The notes: generated by a model not told the origin, from the letters alone. A stretch of 64,000 nucleotides of DNA from Glycomyces dulcitolivorans (GCF_003265355.1 NZ_QFRW01000096.1:1-64000), one strand, 5' to 3'. Counted from the stretch's first letter, positions 17,853-27,195 are shown. Numbers and translations are program-made.

Positions 17853-18959
17853 CGCGATCCCGGCGACGATGAGGTTCGCGAGGAGCCACGGCACCAGGGC
17901 GATCCACGTGTCGGCGGTGCGGTCGGGAATCTCGGCGTCCTTGCGGAGGGCGAGGCTCAGCAGCGCGAACACACCGCCGCCCCAGGCCAGCGCGGTCGTC
18001 AGGTGGACCCAGTCGGCTAGAAATGCGACCACGACCGGGTCGGAGGCCATGGGGTGCCCGGCGAGCGGCCAGGTCGCGCCGAGCGCGAGCCCGACCCCGG
18101 CGAGTCCGGCGGTGAGCGCGGGGCCCGGTTCCTCTTCGGCGGTGACGACCGCGCGCATGAGCGGCAGCGCGAGGAGCACGAGGAGGAGCCGCAGGAGCGC
18201 GGCGAGGCCGATGTTCGACTGCATGACGGATTGGAGCCCGGTGGCGTCGAGGTCGGAGACGCTCGTGCCGGTCTCGTATGCGGCTTGGAGCGGGAGGCCG
18301 AGGACGGCGGTCATGGCGACGACGGCGAGGCCGAGGGCGACGAGCTTCGCGACGGCGTCGCGGGGCCGGGCCCCGGCGACGAGGAGGATGCCGGCGCCGA
18401 ACGCGAGTGCCAAGGCGGCGTAGCCGAACCAGCGGTTGCCGTACAGGAGCGCCTGCACGAACGGGTCGGTGCCGGCGGCGGTGAGCGCTTCGGCGCTGGG
18501 GGCCTCGGTCTCGGTGATCACCGAGTACGTGAAGGTCCCGGAGACGGGGTGCCCGTCGTCGGAGACGACGCGGTATCCGACCAGGTAGGTGCCTTCCTGG
18601 TCGGCGTCGACCTCGATGGTGATCTTGGTGCCGTCGTCGCTGCGGACCACGTCGGTGTCTGCTCGGTCACCATCGGGAGCCACGACGCCGGTGCCCGCGT
18701 CTACGGGGGTGACTGGCTCGTTGAACTCGACGACGACTTCGCTCGGGGCCGCGTCCAGGATCGCTCCGGACGCGGGGTCGGTCTCGGTGGCGGCCGCGTG
18801 CGCCGAGGCCGCCGAGGCCCACAGCACTCCGATGAGGCCCGCCGCGAGCGACGACCAGGCGAGGCGGGCGGCGCGTCGCCGCCAGGGGCCTGCACCATGC
18901 CGGGCGGTGCGGGGGTTCCGGGCGAAGAAGCGGCGTCGAGTGCTCAGACGGTACGTCAT
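17259..18959 (-). CDS. CopC/CopD copper resistance fusion protein
   Basis: 566 aa from ATG 18959. The signal peptide ends ASAHA, leaving a His at or near the mature N-terminus as in CopC copper sites. A CopC beta-sandwich follows (~50-150; EFNEPVTP, RVVSDDGHPVSGTF). The CopD part has eight or more membrane helices (~170-460) with a WVHL motif. A C-terminal extracytoplasmic domain of about 105 residues resembles the YtkA-like domain often attached to these proteins. It is predicted to bind periplasmic copper and move it across the membrane. It converges with tatD and diverges from the DsbA-like gene. Confidence 0.85.
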   Translation of the reverse strand: MTYRLSTRRRFFARNPRTARHGAGPWRRRAARLAWSSLAAGLIGVLWASAASAHAAATETDPASGAILDAAPSEVVVEFNEPVTPVDAGTGVVAPDGDRADTDVVRSDDGTKITIEVDADQEGTYLVGYRVVSDDGHPVSGTFTYSVITETEAPSAEALTAAGTDPFVQALLYGNRWFGYAALALAFGAGILLVAGARPRDAVAKLVALGLAVVAMTAVLGLPLQAAYETGTSVSDLDATGLQSVMQSNIGLAALLRLLLVLLALPLMRAVVTAEEEPGPALTAGLAGVGLALGATWPLAGHPMASDPVVVAFLADWVHLTTALAWGGGVFALLSLALRKDAEIPDRTADTWIALVPWLLANLIVAGIASSLLHIDSIEALTQTQYGKLVLLKSGLVIVIVVIGLFTRKALVGRAEGRGRLRLMAGVETLFLAVVLGAVAVLVQAVPAKTALLEAETTESASTETATLVTTEVYTAQLVLEPGRPGANSVRILADDLEGAAFEAVEWTATYGLEGEEPEELRLIELRTGILAGEANLGEEGRWVFTFTLTDAAGNTATAVAEVDVS

Positions 18960-19030
18960 ATCGCCGCTGAGCGTACTCGAAACCGGTTCGCGAATCGAGT
19001 GTTGGACCTGAGAAAGGCTGAGCGAGGCAC

Positions 19031-19774
19031 ATGGGCTCATCAGAGCGGAAGACCGAGCGCAGGAAGGCCGCCGAGGCCCTGCGGAAGCAGCAGGCCGCCG
19101 AGGCGAGGCGCCGCAAGATCCTCCTGTGGGTCTCGATCGGCGCCGCGGTGGTGCTGATCGGGGGGCTCCTGGGGTGGGGCATCTGGAACAACTCCAAGGG
19201 CGACGACTACGAGGTGACCGAGCCGACCGCCGCGGTCACCGACACGTACGGGGTGACCGTCGGGGACGGGCCGGTCGAGGTCGACCTGTTCATCGACTAC
19301 ATGTGCCCGGTGTGCAACCAGTTCGAGACCGCGTACTCGGAGCAGATCCAGTCGTGGATCGACGCCGGTTCGGTGACGGTGAACTACCACCCGATCACCA
19401 TCCTCGACCGGCTCTCCTCGGGAACCGAGTACTCGACGCGCGCGGCCTCGGCCGCGGTGTGCGCGGCCGACGCGGGCCAGCAGCAGTTCCTCGACTACTC
19501 GCTGGCGCTGTTCGCGAACCAGCCCGCGGAGAACTCGACGGGCCTCACCGACGCGGAGCTGATATCGATCGGCATGGACGACGTCGGGCTCGATTCGACC
19601 TGGCAGACGTGCGTCGAGAACGAGACGTACAAGGGCTGGGTCCAGGCGGGCACCACGTGGGCCACCGGCGACGGCGGCGTGACCGGAACCCCGACGGCGA
19701 AGATCGACGGCACGGCCGTCGAGGACAACGCGCAGTTCGCCGACCTGGTCCAGGCCGCGATCGACGCCTCTTGA
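19031..19774 (+). CDS. Membrane-anchored DsbA-like thiol-disulfide protein
   Basis: 247 aa. It has a 28-residue charged, coiled cytoplasmic tail and one membrane helix (~30-52). An extracytoplasmic DsbA-type thioredoxin fold carries Cys92-Pro-Val-Cys95 and the cis-Pro loop GTPTAKID. A further Cys pair at AAVCAAD and WQTCVEN may form a structural disulfide. It resembles actinobacterial DsbA-like/MauM-type oxidoreductases that introduce or shuffle disulfides in exported proteins. The divergent neighbour is the copper protein CopC/D. A strong intrinsic terminator ends the gene. Confidence 0.85.
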   Translation: MGSSERKTERRKAAEALRKQQAAEARRRKILLWVSIGAAVVLIGGLLGWGIWNNSKGDDYEVTEPTAAVTDTYGVTVGDGPVEVDLFIDYMCPVCNQFETAYSEQIQSWIDAGSVTVNYHPITILDRLSSGTEYSTRAASAAVCAADAGQQQFLDYSLALFANQPAENSTGLTDAELISIGMDDVGLDSTWQTCVENETYKGWVQAGTTWATGDGGVTGTPTAKIDGTAVEDNAQFADLVQAAIDAS

Positions 19775-19784
19775 TTTGACAGTG

Positions 19785-19821
19785 AAAGGGGCGCAGCCGG
19801 AAACGGCTGCGCCCCTTTTTC
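19785..19821 (+). terminator. Strong intrinsic terminator
   Basis: A perfect 15-bp stem (AAAGGGGCGCAGCCG) with a GAAA tetraloop and a T-tract, 10 bases after the stop. One of the clearest rho-independent terminators in the window. Confidence 0.9.
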
Positions 19822-19952
19822 GCTGGAAGTTTTCGGGCAGGGGCAGAGCCGAGCACGCCCGGTCTGAGTCGCCCCCGGTTCGATAGTGCCCGGCGAGTAC
19901 GACAAAAGCGCGGCGCGGCAGCGGTACCCGACGGCCGAAGCGGTCTCGTCGT

Positions 19953-20701
<749 letters not shown>

Positions 20702-20705
<4 letters not shown>

Positions 20706-21463
20706 AGAGTCACCGCCGTCCAGGCCGCGACGGCGACGGCGATCGCGGGGACGGCCATGGCGGCCGACCACTGGACCGCGCTGGCGGGCGCGGGCCCGAC
20801 TTCGAGCGGGAGGCGGCCGGTGTAGCCGCGGGCGGACATGGCCTGCCAGACGCGTTCGCCGCGTTCGAAGGACCGGATGAAGACGGTGCCGAGGCTGCGG
20901 GCGAGGGCCCCGGCCTGCCACAGGAACCGGGGGTCGTCACAGCGGGCGAGCCTGGCGAGCCGCATCTGGGTCACCTCGGCCACGGTCAAGTGCGCGTAGC
21001 GGATCGCGAACGCGGTGATCTGGAGGAGGATCTCGGGGCACTTGAGCCGCGACAGCCCGGCGAGGACCCCGGCGACCGGCGTGGTCGCGGCGAGCAGCAG
21101 CGCGGCCCACACGCCGAGGGTCGCCTTTGCGAGGAGGTTCCATCCGGCCCACAGACCCGGTTCGGAGACCGTGAGGAATCCGAGGTGGACGGCGGGGCCG
21201 TCGACCATGAACGGGAACGCGAGCGCGAGCACCAGGAACGGCGACTCGACGAGGCTGCGCGTCAGGACCCAGCTCGCGGGAATGCGGGCGACCGCGAACA
21301 GCGCCACCAGGACTCCGGCGTGGATTCCGAAGGCCCACACCGCTTCCCGCGGGGTCGCGGCGATGGCGCAGGTGAAGGCAACGAGCCCGACGATCTTCAC
21401 CTGCGGCCGCAGCCGGTGGAGCGGCGAGTCCCCCGGCCGGTGGAGGCCGTCGACGGCGTTCAC
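20702..21463 (-). CDS. cbiQ: ECF transporter T component (CbiQ type)
   Basis: 253 aa, GTG start. It has five to six membrane helices and the two coupling-helix motifs of T components: the Ala-Arg-Gly-type AMSARGY near the C-terminus and a second basic motif (SFERGERVWQ). These contact the ATPase. The N-terminal IDGLHRPGDSPLHRLRP-type segment is typical of CbiQ. It lies 28 bases after the CbiN-like gene and overlaps cbiO by four bases. Confidence 0.88.
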
Positions 21464-21491
21464 GCCCGCTCCTCCGGTCGCCTGCGGGGCG

Positions 21492-21842
21492 TCACGCCTG
21501 CACGTCGTTCGCGGGCGCGGCGGGCTTCTTGCCGCGGGCGAGGAGCCAGAACAGGCCGGTCGCGACGCCGAGCGTGAGGAGGACCCCGAGGATGCCCGCG
21601 AGCGAGGCGCCGAGGATCTCGTTGTCGAGGAACGACATGCCGTAGTCGGCGAAGACGCCGCCGATCTCGTGGTCGCCGGTGGCCTGGAGGACGCAGGTGC
21701 CGCCGCTGATCTCGCCGTCGGTGGTCTCGCAGCCGGTGAGGAGCACCGATTCGAGCCCGTCGGGCGAGGCGGAGGCGAACAGGGACACGAACCCGGCGAG
21801 GACGACCGTGACGATGGTGCCGGTGATCAGGAACTTCTTCAT
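21492..21842 (-). CDS. CbiN-like PDGLE-domain component of the ECF transporter
   Basis: 116 aa with two membrane helices flanking an outside loop. It carries the diagnostic PDGLE motif (ASPDGLESV) seen in CbiN and in the fused C-terminus of NikM/CbiM proteins. A Cys pair (TGCETTDGEISGGTC) lies in the loop. The N component is needed for metal loading of the M subunit. ATG 21842 overlaps the stop of the M gene by four bases. Confidence 0.8.
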   Translation of the reverse strand: MKKFLITGTIVTVVLAGFVSLFASASPDGLESVLLTGCETTDGEISGGTCVLQATGDHEIGGVFADYGMSFLDNEILGASLAGILGVLLTLGVATGLFWLLARGKKPAAPANDVQA

Positions 21843-22594
21843 GCGGCGTCCTTCGAGGGAAGGGTCTTCGAGGGCAGGGTCTCGGCGAGGGTCGCGGGCC
21901 GGGCGAGCGGGGTGCCGCGGAGGGCGTGGACGAGGTCGGGGCGGGCGACCGCGACCGCAGTGACGGCTCCGGCGGTGATGACGCCTTCGCCGATGCCGAC
22001 GAGCACGTGGGTGCCGAGGATCGCGGCGGCCATGGCCCCGAGGGACTGGCCGACCTCTTCGCCGCCGAGCCAGAACTGGAGCACGAATCCGGCGGAGGCG
22101 GCGACGACGCTGATGATCGACGCGGCGAAGACGGCGACGCCGAGGCCCCAGCGGGTGCGCGGGAGGACCTTGAGCGCCAGGGCGAGCACGCCGTAGGCGG
22201 TGAAGGTCGCGATGAGCGCCATGTTGACGACGTTCAGGCCGAGCGCGGTGACGGCGCCGTCGGCGAACAGGAGCGCCTGGATGGCGATGACGACGGTGAC
22301 GCACAGGGCCCCGAGCCAGGGCCCGAGGAGCGCGGCGGCGAGGGCGCCGCCGAGGAGGTGCCCGGAGACGCCGGCGGCGATCGGGAAGTTGAGCATCTGG
22401 GCGGCGAAGATGAACGCGGTCGCGAGGCCGGCGAGCGGGACGAGCCGCTCGTCGAGGCCGCGCCGGGCGGCGACGGTGCACCAGCCGACGGCGAGGACGG
22501 CGACGAGCGCGAATATGAGCGACGTGGGGCCGTCGATGACGTCTGTCGGGATGTGCAGCGCGAGGTCTTCCACGGGCGGCGCGCCTTTCTGCAT
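21839..22594 (-). CDS. cbiM: ECF transporter substrate-specific component (CbiM/NikM type)
   Basis: 251 aa with about seven membrane helices and the CbiM patterns GHLLGG and FADGAVTALGLNVVNMA. In CbiM/NikM the mature N-terminus is Met-His, and its amino group and His2 bind the metal. Here the ATG at 22594 puts 12 non-family residues before LHIPTDVIDGPTS. The Leu codon is CTG (22556-22558), with GGAAG 8 bases upstream, so initiation at CTG would restore Met-His. A Nur-like operator overlaps the promoter, pointing to nickel as substrate. No cobalamin or nickel riboswitch is visible in the leader. Confidence 0.85.
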   Translation of the reverse strand: MQKGAPPVEDLALHIPTDVIDGPTSLIFALVAVLAVGWCTVAARRGLDERLVPLAGLATAFIFAAQMLNFPIAAGVSGHLLGGALAAALLGPWLGALCVTVVIAIQALLFADGAVTALGLNVVNMALIATFTAYGVLALALKVLPRTRWGLGVAVFAASIISVVAASAGFVLQFWLGGEEVGQSLGAMAAAILGTHVLVGIGEGVITAGAVTAVAVARPDLVHALRGTPLARPATLAETLPSKTLPSKDAA

Positions 22595-22687
22595 GGGTAC
22601 TGCCGTATGTGTCCGGGGGGAGTTTTCGGCGGCCGCCCTGCCGGATGCAAGGCGCCCACGCTGGAATCAACAACCCGCGTTGGGCTA

Positions 22688-22725
22688 TTGCAATTATTTT
22701 GCAAGAGTGCGGGTGCGATCGTCAA
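22688..22725 (-). promoter_or_regulatory. Promoter with Nur (nickel-uptake regulator) box
   Basis: TTGCAA (22688-22693), five bases, TTGCAA (22699-22704) matches the published Streptomyces Nur consensus tTGCaa-N5-ttGCAA in every specified base. On the minus strand, TTGACG (22720-22725) and CAAAAT (22696-22701) are 18 bases apart. The box therefore covers the -10 region of the ECF operon, where a repressor would act when nickel is sufficient. Confidence 0.75.
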
Positions 22726-22819
22726 CCGCAGGGGCGCTTTTTGGGACGCGTCGTTCGAACAGGGAGCGTCAAGCGTGCTCCCAGGGGATTGTCAGGGACG
22801 GAAGGTAGGGTTGCGACCT

Positions 22820-23293
22820 GTGAACGTACGACTTCAGGCCGGTGATTCGGCACCGGATTTCACGCTCGCCACGGACACCGGCGACACGATGACCCTGTCG
22901 AGCCTCCAGGGCCGCAAGGTGATTCTTTACGCGTACCCGCGGGCGATGACCCCCGGCTGCACGAAGGAGGCCTGCGATTTCCGCGACAGCCTCGCGAGCC
23001 TCCAGGCCGCGGGCTACGCGGTGCTGGGGATATCGCCCGACGAGCCGGAGGAGCTCGCGAAGTTCGTCGAGCGCGACGGCCTGACCTTCCCGCTGCTGTC
23101 GGACCCCGAGCACAAGGTGCTTGAGGAGTACGGCGCGTGGGGCGAGAAGAAGAACTACGGCCGCACGATCACGGGCGTCATCCGCTCGACGTTCGTCATC
23201 GACGAGTCGGGGAACATCGAGGCGGCCCAGTACAACGTGAAGGCCACGGGCCACGTGGCGCGCCTGAAGAAGCAGCTCGGACTCGACGAGTAG
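22820..23293 (+). CDS. bcp: Thioredoxin-dependent peroxiredoxin (Bcp/PrxQ type)
   Basis: 157 aa from GTG 22820. The peroxidatic Cys is in TPGCTKEACDF; the second Cys, five residues later, is the usual PrxQ resolving Cys. The Arg partner is in GVIRSTFVID. It reduces hydroperoxides with electrons from thioredoxin. TAGGGT lies 8 bases before the GTG and no ribosome site is seen, so it is probably leaderless. It diverges from the ECF transporter. A second, distinct member of this family is at 42112-42564. Confidence 0.92.
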   Translation: MNVRLQAGDSAPDFTLATDTGDTMTLSSLQGRKVILYAYPRAMTPGCTKEACDFRDSLASLQAAGYAVLGISPDEPEELAKFVERDGLTFPLLSDPEHKVLEEYGAWGEKKNYGRTITGVIRSTFVIDESGNIEAAQYNVKATGHVARLKKQLGLDE

Positions 23294-23314
23294 GAACGCG
23301 CGCCGCCCGCAGGG

Positions 23315-23362
23315 CGGGTGGGTGGGGTAGGTGTACGACCATCCCTACCCCCCACCCACCCG
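23315..23362 (+). terminator. Hairpin downstream of the peroxiredoxin
   Basis: CGGGTGGGTGGGGTAGG (23315-23331) pairs with the inverted copy at 23344-23362, with a 2-C bulge and a 12-base loop. It begins 21 bases after the stop codon. Confidence 0.65.
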
Positions 23363-23460
23363 GGGAAGAATAAGGTCCCAGCCTCACACGGGGGTCCGAC
23401 AGAAACGGGCCGCTCGCGCGCCCGTGTCACCCGGACGAGTGACGGCGGTAGGCAACGTGT

Positions 23461-23496
23461 CACGACGGCCGGCCCCCGGAGGGGCCGGCCGTCGTG
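23461..23496 (-). terminator. Terminator of the efflux operon
   Basis: A perfect 16-bp stem, CACGACGGCCGGCCCC, with a CGGA loop, 25 bases beyond the stop of the last gene of the minus-strand operon. It lacks a clear T-tract. Confidence 0.75.
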
Positions 23497-23521
23497 TTCC
23501 CGCGCGCGCCGGCGCGGGAGC

Positions 23522-24058
23522 TTATTCCGTAGTGCCGGTCTTCTCGACCGCGTCCGCCGTCACGGTGCCGTCGTCGGCGGTCTCGCCGGTCACGGTGATC
23601 GTGTCGCCTTCGGCCAGCGAGCCCAGGTCGATCGTCTCGCTCGACGTGACCGCGGTGTCCTCGCCGGTCTCCACCGTCACCACGGTGCCGTCCTCGGTCT
23701 CGATCGTCACGGTGGTCCCGTCGACGGCGGTGACGGTGCCGGTGGTCGCCTGCCCGCCGAAGCCGCCGCCTCCCCCACCGCCGCCGGGGAAGCCGCCCTC
23801 GGCGAGGGCGCTCATGTCGGGCATCCCGCCGGTGTCGGCCTGCGCCGCCTCGCCGGCGACGCCCCACTGCTGCTGCGCGTAGAGGCCCCCGGCGAAGCCG
23901 CCGACGGCGAGCACCCCTGCCGCGATCCACTTGGTGGCCTTGTTGGTCCAGGGCCGGCGCTTCGCGAGCGCGTGCTCCAGGTCGTCGGGCATCGGCTCCA
24001 GCTCGGGCGGGTCGTCGTCCTTGACCGCCTTGAGCAGCACGGTGTCGCTGTCGGCCAT
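23522..24058 (-). CDS. Membrane-anchored protein with DUF5666-like beta domain
   Basis: 178 aa from ATG 24058, with AAGGAGA 7-8 bases upstream. A cytoplasmic tail (~45 aa) and one helix (~47-65) lead to a Gly-rich linker with eight consecutive Gly after GGFP. A C-terminal domain of short repeated beta strands follows (GTVTAVDGTTVTIETEDG; DTITVTGE), the look of DUF5666 domains. The role is unknown. It is the last gene of the MacB-like efflux operon, 11 bases after the permease. It shares FPGG-type Gly repeats with the adaptor protein of the same operon, which suggests a partner. Confidence 0.7.
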   Translation of the reverse strand: MADSDTVLLKAVKDDDPPELEPMPDDLEHALAKRRPWTNKATKWIAAGVLAVGGFAGGLYAQQQWGVAGEAAQADTGGMPDMSALAEGGFPGGGGGGGGFGGQATTGTVTAVDGTTVTIETEDGTVVTVETGEDTAVTSSETIDLGSLAEGDTITVTGETADDGTVTADAVEKTGTTE

Positions 24059-24069
24059 GCGGGTCTCCT

Positions 24070-25275
24070 TCACTCGTATCGGAGGGCGTCGATGGGGCGC
24101 AGCTTGGCCGCGCGCGAGGCGGGGTAGCCGCCGAAGAACAGCCCGATGCCCACCGAGACCCCGAGGGCCAGGAGCACCGTGCCGGGGACGATGACCGTCT
24201 CGTATCCGGCGATGGTCACCGAGGACGCGAGGTAGGCCAAACCCACCCCGAGGCCGCCGCCGAGCAGGCTCAGCGCCGTGGCCTCGATGAGGAACTGGGT
24301 GAGGATGGCGCGGCGGGGCGCGCCGAGGGCTTTGCGGATGCCGATCTCGCGGGTCCGCTCGGTCACCGAGACCATCATGATGTTGGTGATCCCGATGCCG
24401 CCCACCAGAAGACTGATCCCCGCGACGGCGCCGAGCAGCAACGTGAACGTCTCGGCCGTGTCGGCCTGGGTCTCCAGCAGCTCGGCGGCGTTGGTGATCG
24501 AGTACGGCGCGGTCTCGCCGCTGGAGACGCGCATGAGCCCGTCGAGAACGGCCGAGGCCTCGGCTTCGGCGGCGTCGACGGTGTCGGACCCGGTGGACTG
24601 CAACAGGATCTGCGAGAGCGCGCCGTAGCCGGTGAGCGTGCGCTGCACGGCGGTCAGCGGGGCGACGACGAGGTCGTTGTTGTCGCCGAAGCCGGTCGAG
24701 GAGCTCTGCTCCTCAAGGACGCCGACGACGGTATAGACGGCCCCGGCGAGGCTGATCTGCTCCCCCACCGGGTCGTCGCCGCCGAACAGCTCGTCGACCA
24801 CAGTGGACCCGACGACGGCGACGCGCGCCCCCGCCTCCACATCGGACTCCGTGATCCCGGTGCCTTCGGCCACTTCGAAGTTCGCGGCCTCCAGGTAGTG
24901 CTCGTCGGAGCCGACGACGGACCCGACCTCGTACTCCGCGCCGTCCCACACGGCGGTCGCGGTCGTGGTCGCCACGGGCGAGACCGATGCGACGTCCGGG
25001 GTCAGCTCGGAGGCTTCGAGGCCCTCGGCGATCTCCGCGGTCAGGTCGGTGAACCGCACCTGCGTCCCTTGGGAACCGGAGGCGGTCACGGTGAGCGTGT
25101 TGGTGCCGAGCGCCTCGATCGACTCCTCGACCTCCTGCTGGGAGGCGGTGCCGACGCCGACGAGGAGGATCACCGAGGCGACGCCGATGAGGACGCCGAG
25201 GACGGTGAGCGAGGAGCGGAGCTTGTTCGCGGCGACGCCGCGCAGCGCGAAGCGCAGGATCTCGGCGGCACTCAT
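24070..25275 (-). CDS. MacB-type ABC permease (FtsX family)
   Basis: 401 aa. It has the expected FtsX/MacB layout: one N-terminal helix (~20-42), a large extracytoplasmic MacB core domain (~45-270) and three C-terminal helices. The conserved cytoplasmic TERTREIGIRKALGA motif lies before the third helix, and the protein ends with PASRAAKLRPIDALRYE. MacB proteins act by mechanotransmission together with an adaptor (the HlyD-like protein). ATG 25275 overlaps the ATPase stop by four bases. Confidence 0.92.
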   Translation of the reverse strand: MSAAEILRFALRGVAANKLRSSLTVLGVLIGVASVILLVGVGTASQQEVEESIEALGTNTLTVTASGSQGTQVRFTDLTAEIAEGLEASELTPDVASVSPVATTTATAVWDGAEYEVGSVVGSDEHYLEAANFEVAEGTGITESDVEAGARVAVVGSTVVDELFGGDDPVGEQISLAGAVYTVVGVLEEQSSSTGFGDNNDLVVAPLTAVQRTLTGYGALSQILLQSTGSDTVDAAEAEASAVLDGLMRVSSGETAPYSITNAAELLETQADTAETFTLLLGAVAGISLLVGGIGITNIMMVSVTERTREIGIRKALGAPRRAILTQFLIEATALSLLGGGLGVGLAYLASSVTIAGYETVIVPGTVLLALGVSVGIGLFFGGYPASRAAKLRPIDALRYE

Positions 25276-25976
25276 CGCTTGCCCTCCAAAGCCGTTCGGG
25301 CGGTGTCGGAGACGACGTCGCCGTCCCGCAGGCGGATGACGCGGCCGGCCCGTTCGGCGACCTCGTCTTCGTGCGTGATGAGGATGATCGTGCGGCCGGA
25401 CCCGTGGAGCCGGTCGAACAGGTCGAGGATGTCCGCAGTGGACCGCGAGTCGAGGTTCCCGGTCGGCTCGTCGGCGAGCAGGAGCGAGGGCGCGGTGACC
25501 AGGGCCCGGGCGACGGCGACGCGCTGCTGCTGGCCGCCGGAGAGCTGGTTCGGCTTGTGCCCGGCCCGGTCGGAGAGCCCGACCTGGGCGAGCGCGGCCG
25601 CGACCCGTTGTCGCCGTTCCGTTCGCGAGACTTTCGCGTAGGACAGCGGGAGTTCGACGTTGGCGGCCGCGGTGGTGCGCGGGATGAGGTTGAACGCCTG
25701 GAAGACGAACCCGATCCGCCTGCTGCGCACCAGGGACTGCGCGCCCTCGTCGAGCCCGGCGACGTCGACGCCGTCGAGCCGGTACGAGCCCGAGCTGGGC
25801 TGGTCGAGGAGGCCGAGGATGTGCATGAGCGTCGACTTGCCGGAGCCGGAGGTGCCCATGATGGCGACGTACTCGCCGCGCTCGACGGCGAGCGAGACGC
25901 CGCGCAGTGCGTGGACGGCGGTCTCGCCGTGCCCGTAGACCTTCGCGATGCGGTCGAGCGCGATGACGGTGCTCAT
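25272..25976 (-). CDS. MacB/LolD-type ABC ATPase
   Basis: 234 aa. Walker A GTSGSGKST, Q-loop FVFQAFNLIP, signature LSGGQQQR, Walker B LLADEPTGNLD and switch His ITHE are all intact. NLIPRTTAAANVELPL is typical of the LolD/MacB subfamily. It pairs with the following permease (4-base overlap) and with the preceding adaptor, whose stop it also overlaps by four bases, so the three are translationally coupled. Confidence 0.94.
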   Translation of the reverse strand: MSTVIALDRIAKVYGHGETAVHALRGVSLAVERGEYVAIMGTSGSGKSTLMHILGLLDQPSSGSYRLDGVDVAGLDEGAQSLVRSRRIGFVFQAFNLIPRTTAAANVELPLSYAKVSRTERRQRVAAALAQVGLSDRAGHKPNQLSGGQQQRVAVARALVTAPSLLLADEPTGNLDSRSTADILDLFDRLHGSGRTIILITHEDEVAERAGRVIRLRDGDVVSDTARTALEGKR

Positions 25977-27154
25977 CCGTTGCCTCCCGGGAAGCCGCCT
26001 CCACCGGGGGCCTGTCCGCCGGAGCCGCCGGGGAACGTCCCGCCGCCGGGGAACTGCATCTCGCCGGTGCCGGAGTCTTCCTCGTCGGTGACGACGAGCG
26101 CGACGGTGTCGCCTTCGGCGAGACCGGAGGCGATCTCGACGGAGCTGTCGCCTTCGAGGCCGATCTGGACGGTGGCCTCGGTCTGGGTTCCGTCGTCGCC
26201 GATGAGGGTCACCGTGCCGGTGTCGCCGGAGATCTCCACGGCCGCAGTCGGAACGGTGAGGACATCGGCGACCTCTTCGACGGTGATCGCCACGGTGACA
26301 GTCTGCCCGAGGCGCACCTGCTCGGGGAGTTCGTCGAGCGTGAGCGTCACGTCGTAGGTCGCGACGTTCCCGCTGGAGCCGGCGGTCGGCGCGACCGCGG
26401 TCAGCTCGGCACCGGAGGTCGCGTCGATGGCGTTCCAGGTGACGGTGCCGGTCTGGCCGACCGCGACGTCGGCGGCGTCGGCCTCGGCGACCGCGGCGGT
26501 GACCCGCAGGTCGGTGAGGTCGGCGATCTGGATGAACCCGTCGGAGGAGCTGGAGGAGTCGGTGGACTCGGTCTCGCCGCCCATCGAATCCGAACCGCCG
26601 CTCGACGAGGAGGACCCGCCGGAGCTGCCGCCCACGGTCCCGTTCACCGCGATCACGGTCCCGTCCGCCGGTGCGGTGAGCACCGTGCCGTCGACGGCGT
26701 CCTCCGCTTCCTCAACGGCCGCTTCGGCTTCGTCGACCGCGTCTTCGGCGGTCTCGGTCTCCGCGTCGGTCTCGGCCCGGTCGAGGCTCTCCTCGGCCGC
26801 GTCGAGGTCGTCCTCGGCGAGTTCGAGGTCCCGCTGGGCGTCGGCGTCGTCGACCACCGCCAGCGTCTGTCCCTTCTCGACGGTGTCGCCGACGGCCACC
26901 TCGATCGCGGTCACGGTGCCGGACGTCTCGAATTCGGCGGTCGCCGTGGTGGCGGCCGTGACCGTGCCGTCGGCGGCGACGGTGCGGGTGACGGTGCCCG
27001 TGGCGGCGGTCGCGGTCGAGGCGACCTGGGCGGACCCGGTGTCCTCGGCCGTCGCGGCGTCGCCGCGCAGCAGCAGGTAGGACCCGCCCGCGCCGGCCGC
27101 GAGGACCAGCGCGAGCCCGCCGTTGACCAGCAGGGAAGGAGGTGGCTTTCGCAT
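25973..27154 (-). CDS. HlyD/RND-type periplasmic adaptor of the MacB-like pump
   Basis: 393 aa. N-terminal anchor helix (~9-28), split biotinyl-lipoyl halves (ETSGTVTAIEVAVGDTVEKGQTLAVVDD and TVLTAPADGTVIAVNG), an acidic coiled hairpin rich in Ala/Glu/Asp between them (~112-160), a Ser/Gly-rich insertion, beta-barrel domains and a C-terminal tail of FPGGG/FPGG repeats. In gram-positives such adaptors work with MacB-type permeases. A 66-base gap with a direct-repeat site separates it from the kinase gene upstream. The Ser/Gly insert and FPGG tail are unusual. Confidence 0.88.
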   Translation of the reverse strand: MRKPPPSLLVNGGLALVLAAGAGGSYLLLRGDAATAEDTGSAQVASTATAATGTVTRTVAADGTVTAATTATAEFETSGTVTAIEVAVGDTVEKGQTLAVVDDADAQRDLELAEDDLDAAEESLDRAETDAETETAEDAVDEAEAAVEEAEDAVDGTVLTAPADGTVIAVNGTVGGSSGGSSSSSGGSDSMGGETESTDSSSSSDGFIQIADLTDLRVTAAVAEADAADVAVGQTGTVTWNAIDATSGAELTAVAPTAGSSGNVATYDVTLTLDELPEQVRLGQTVTVAITVEEVADVLTVPTAAVEISGDTGTVTLIGDDGTQTEATVQIGLEGDSSVEIASGLAEGDTVALVVTDEEDSGTGEMQFPGGGTFPGGSGGQAPGGGGFPGGNG

Positions 27155-27195
27155 GCTGAGGATGCTCGCGGCCGCGGCTCGGGGACGGGACCCGG

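Noticed and set aside
22595-22687. Cobalamin or nickel riboswitch before the ECF operon
   Set aside because: The leader of about 100 bases is too short and lacks the conserved B12-box or NiCo core; a protein operator explains the control better.
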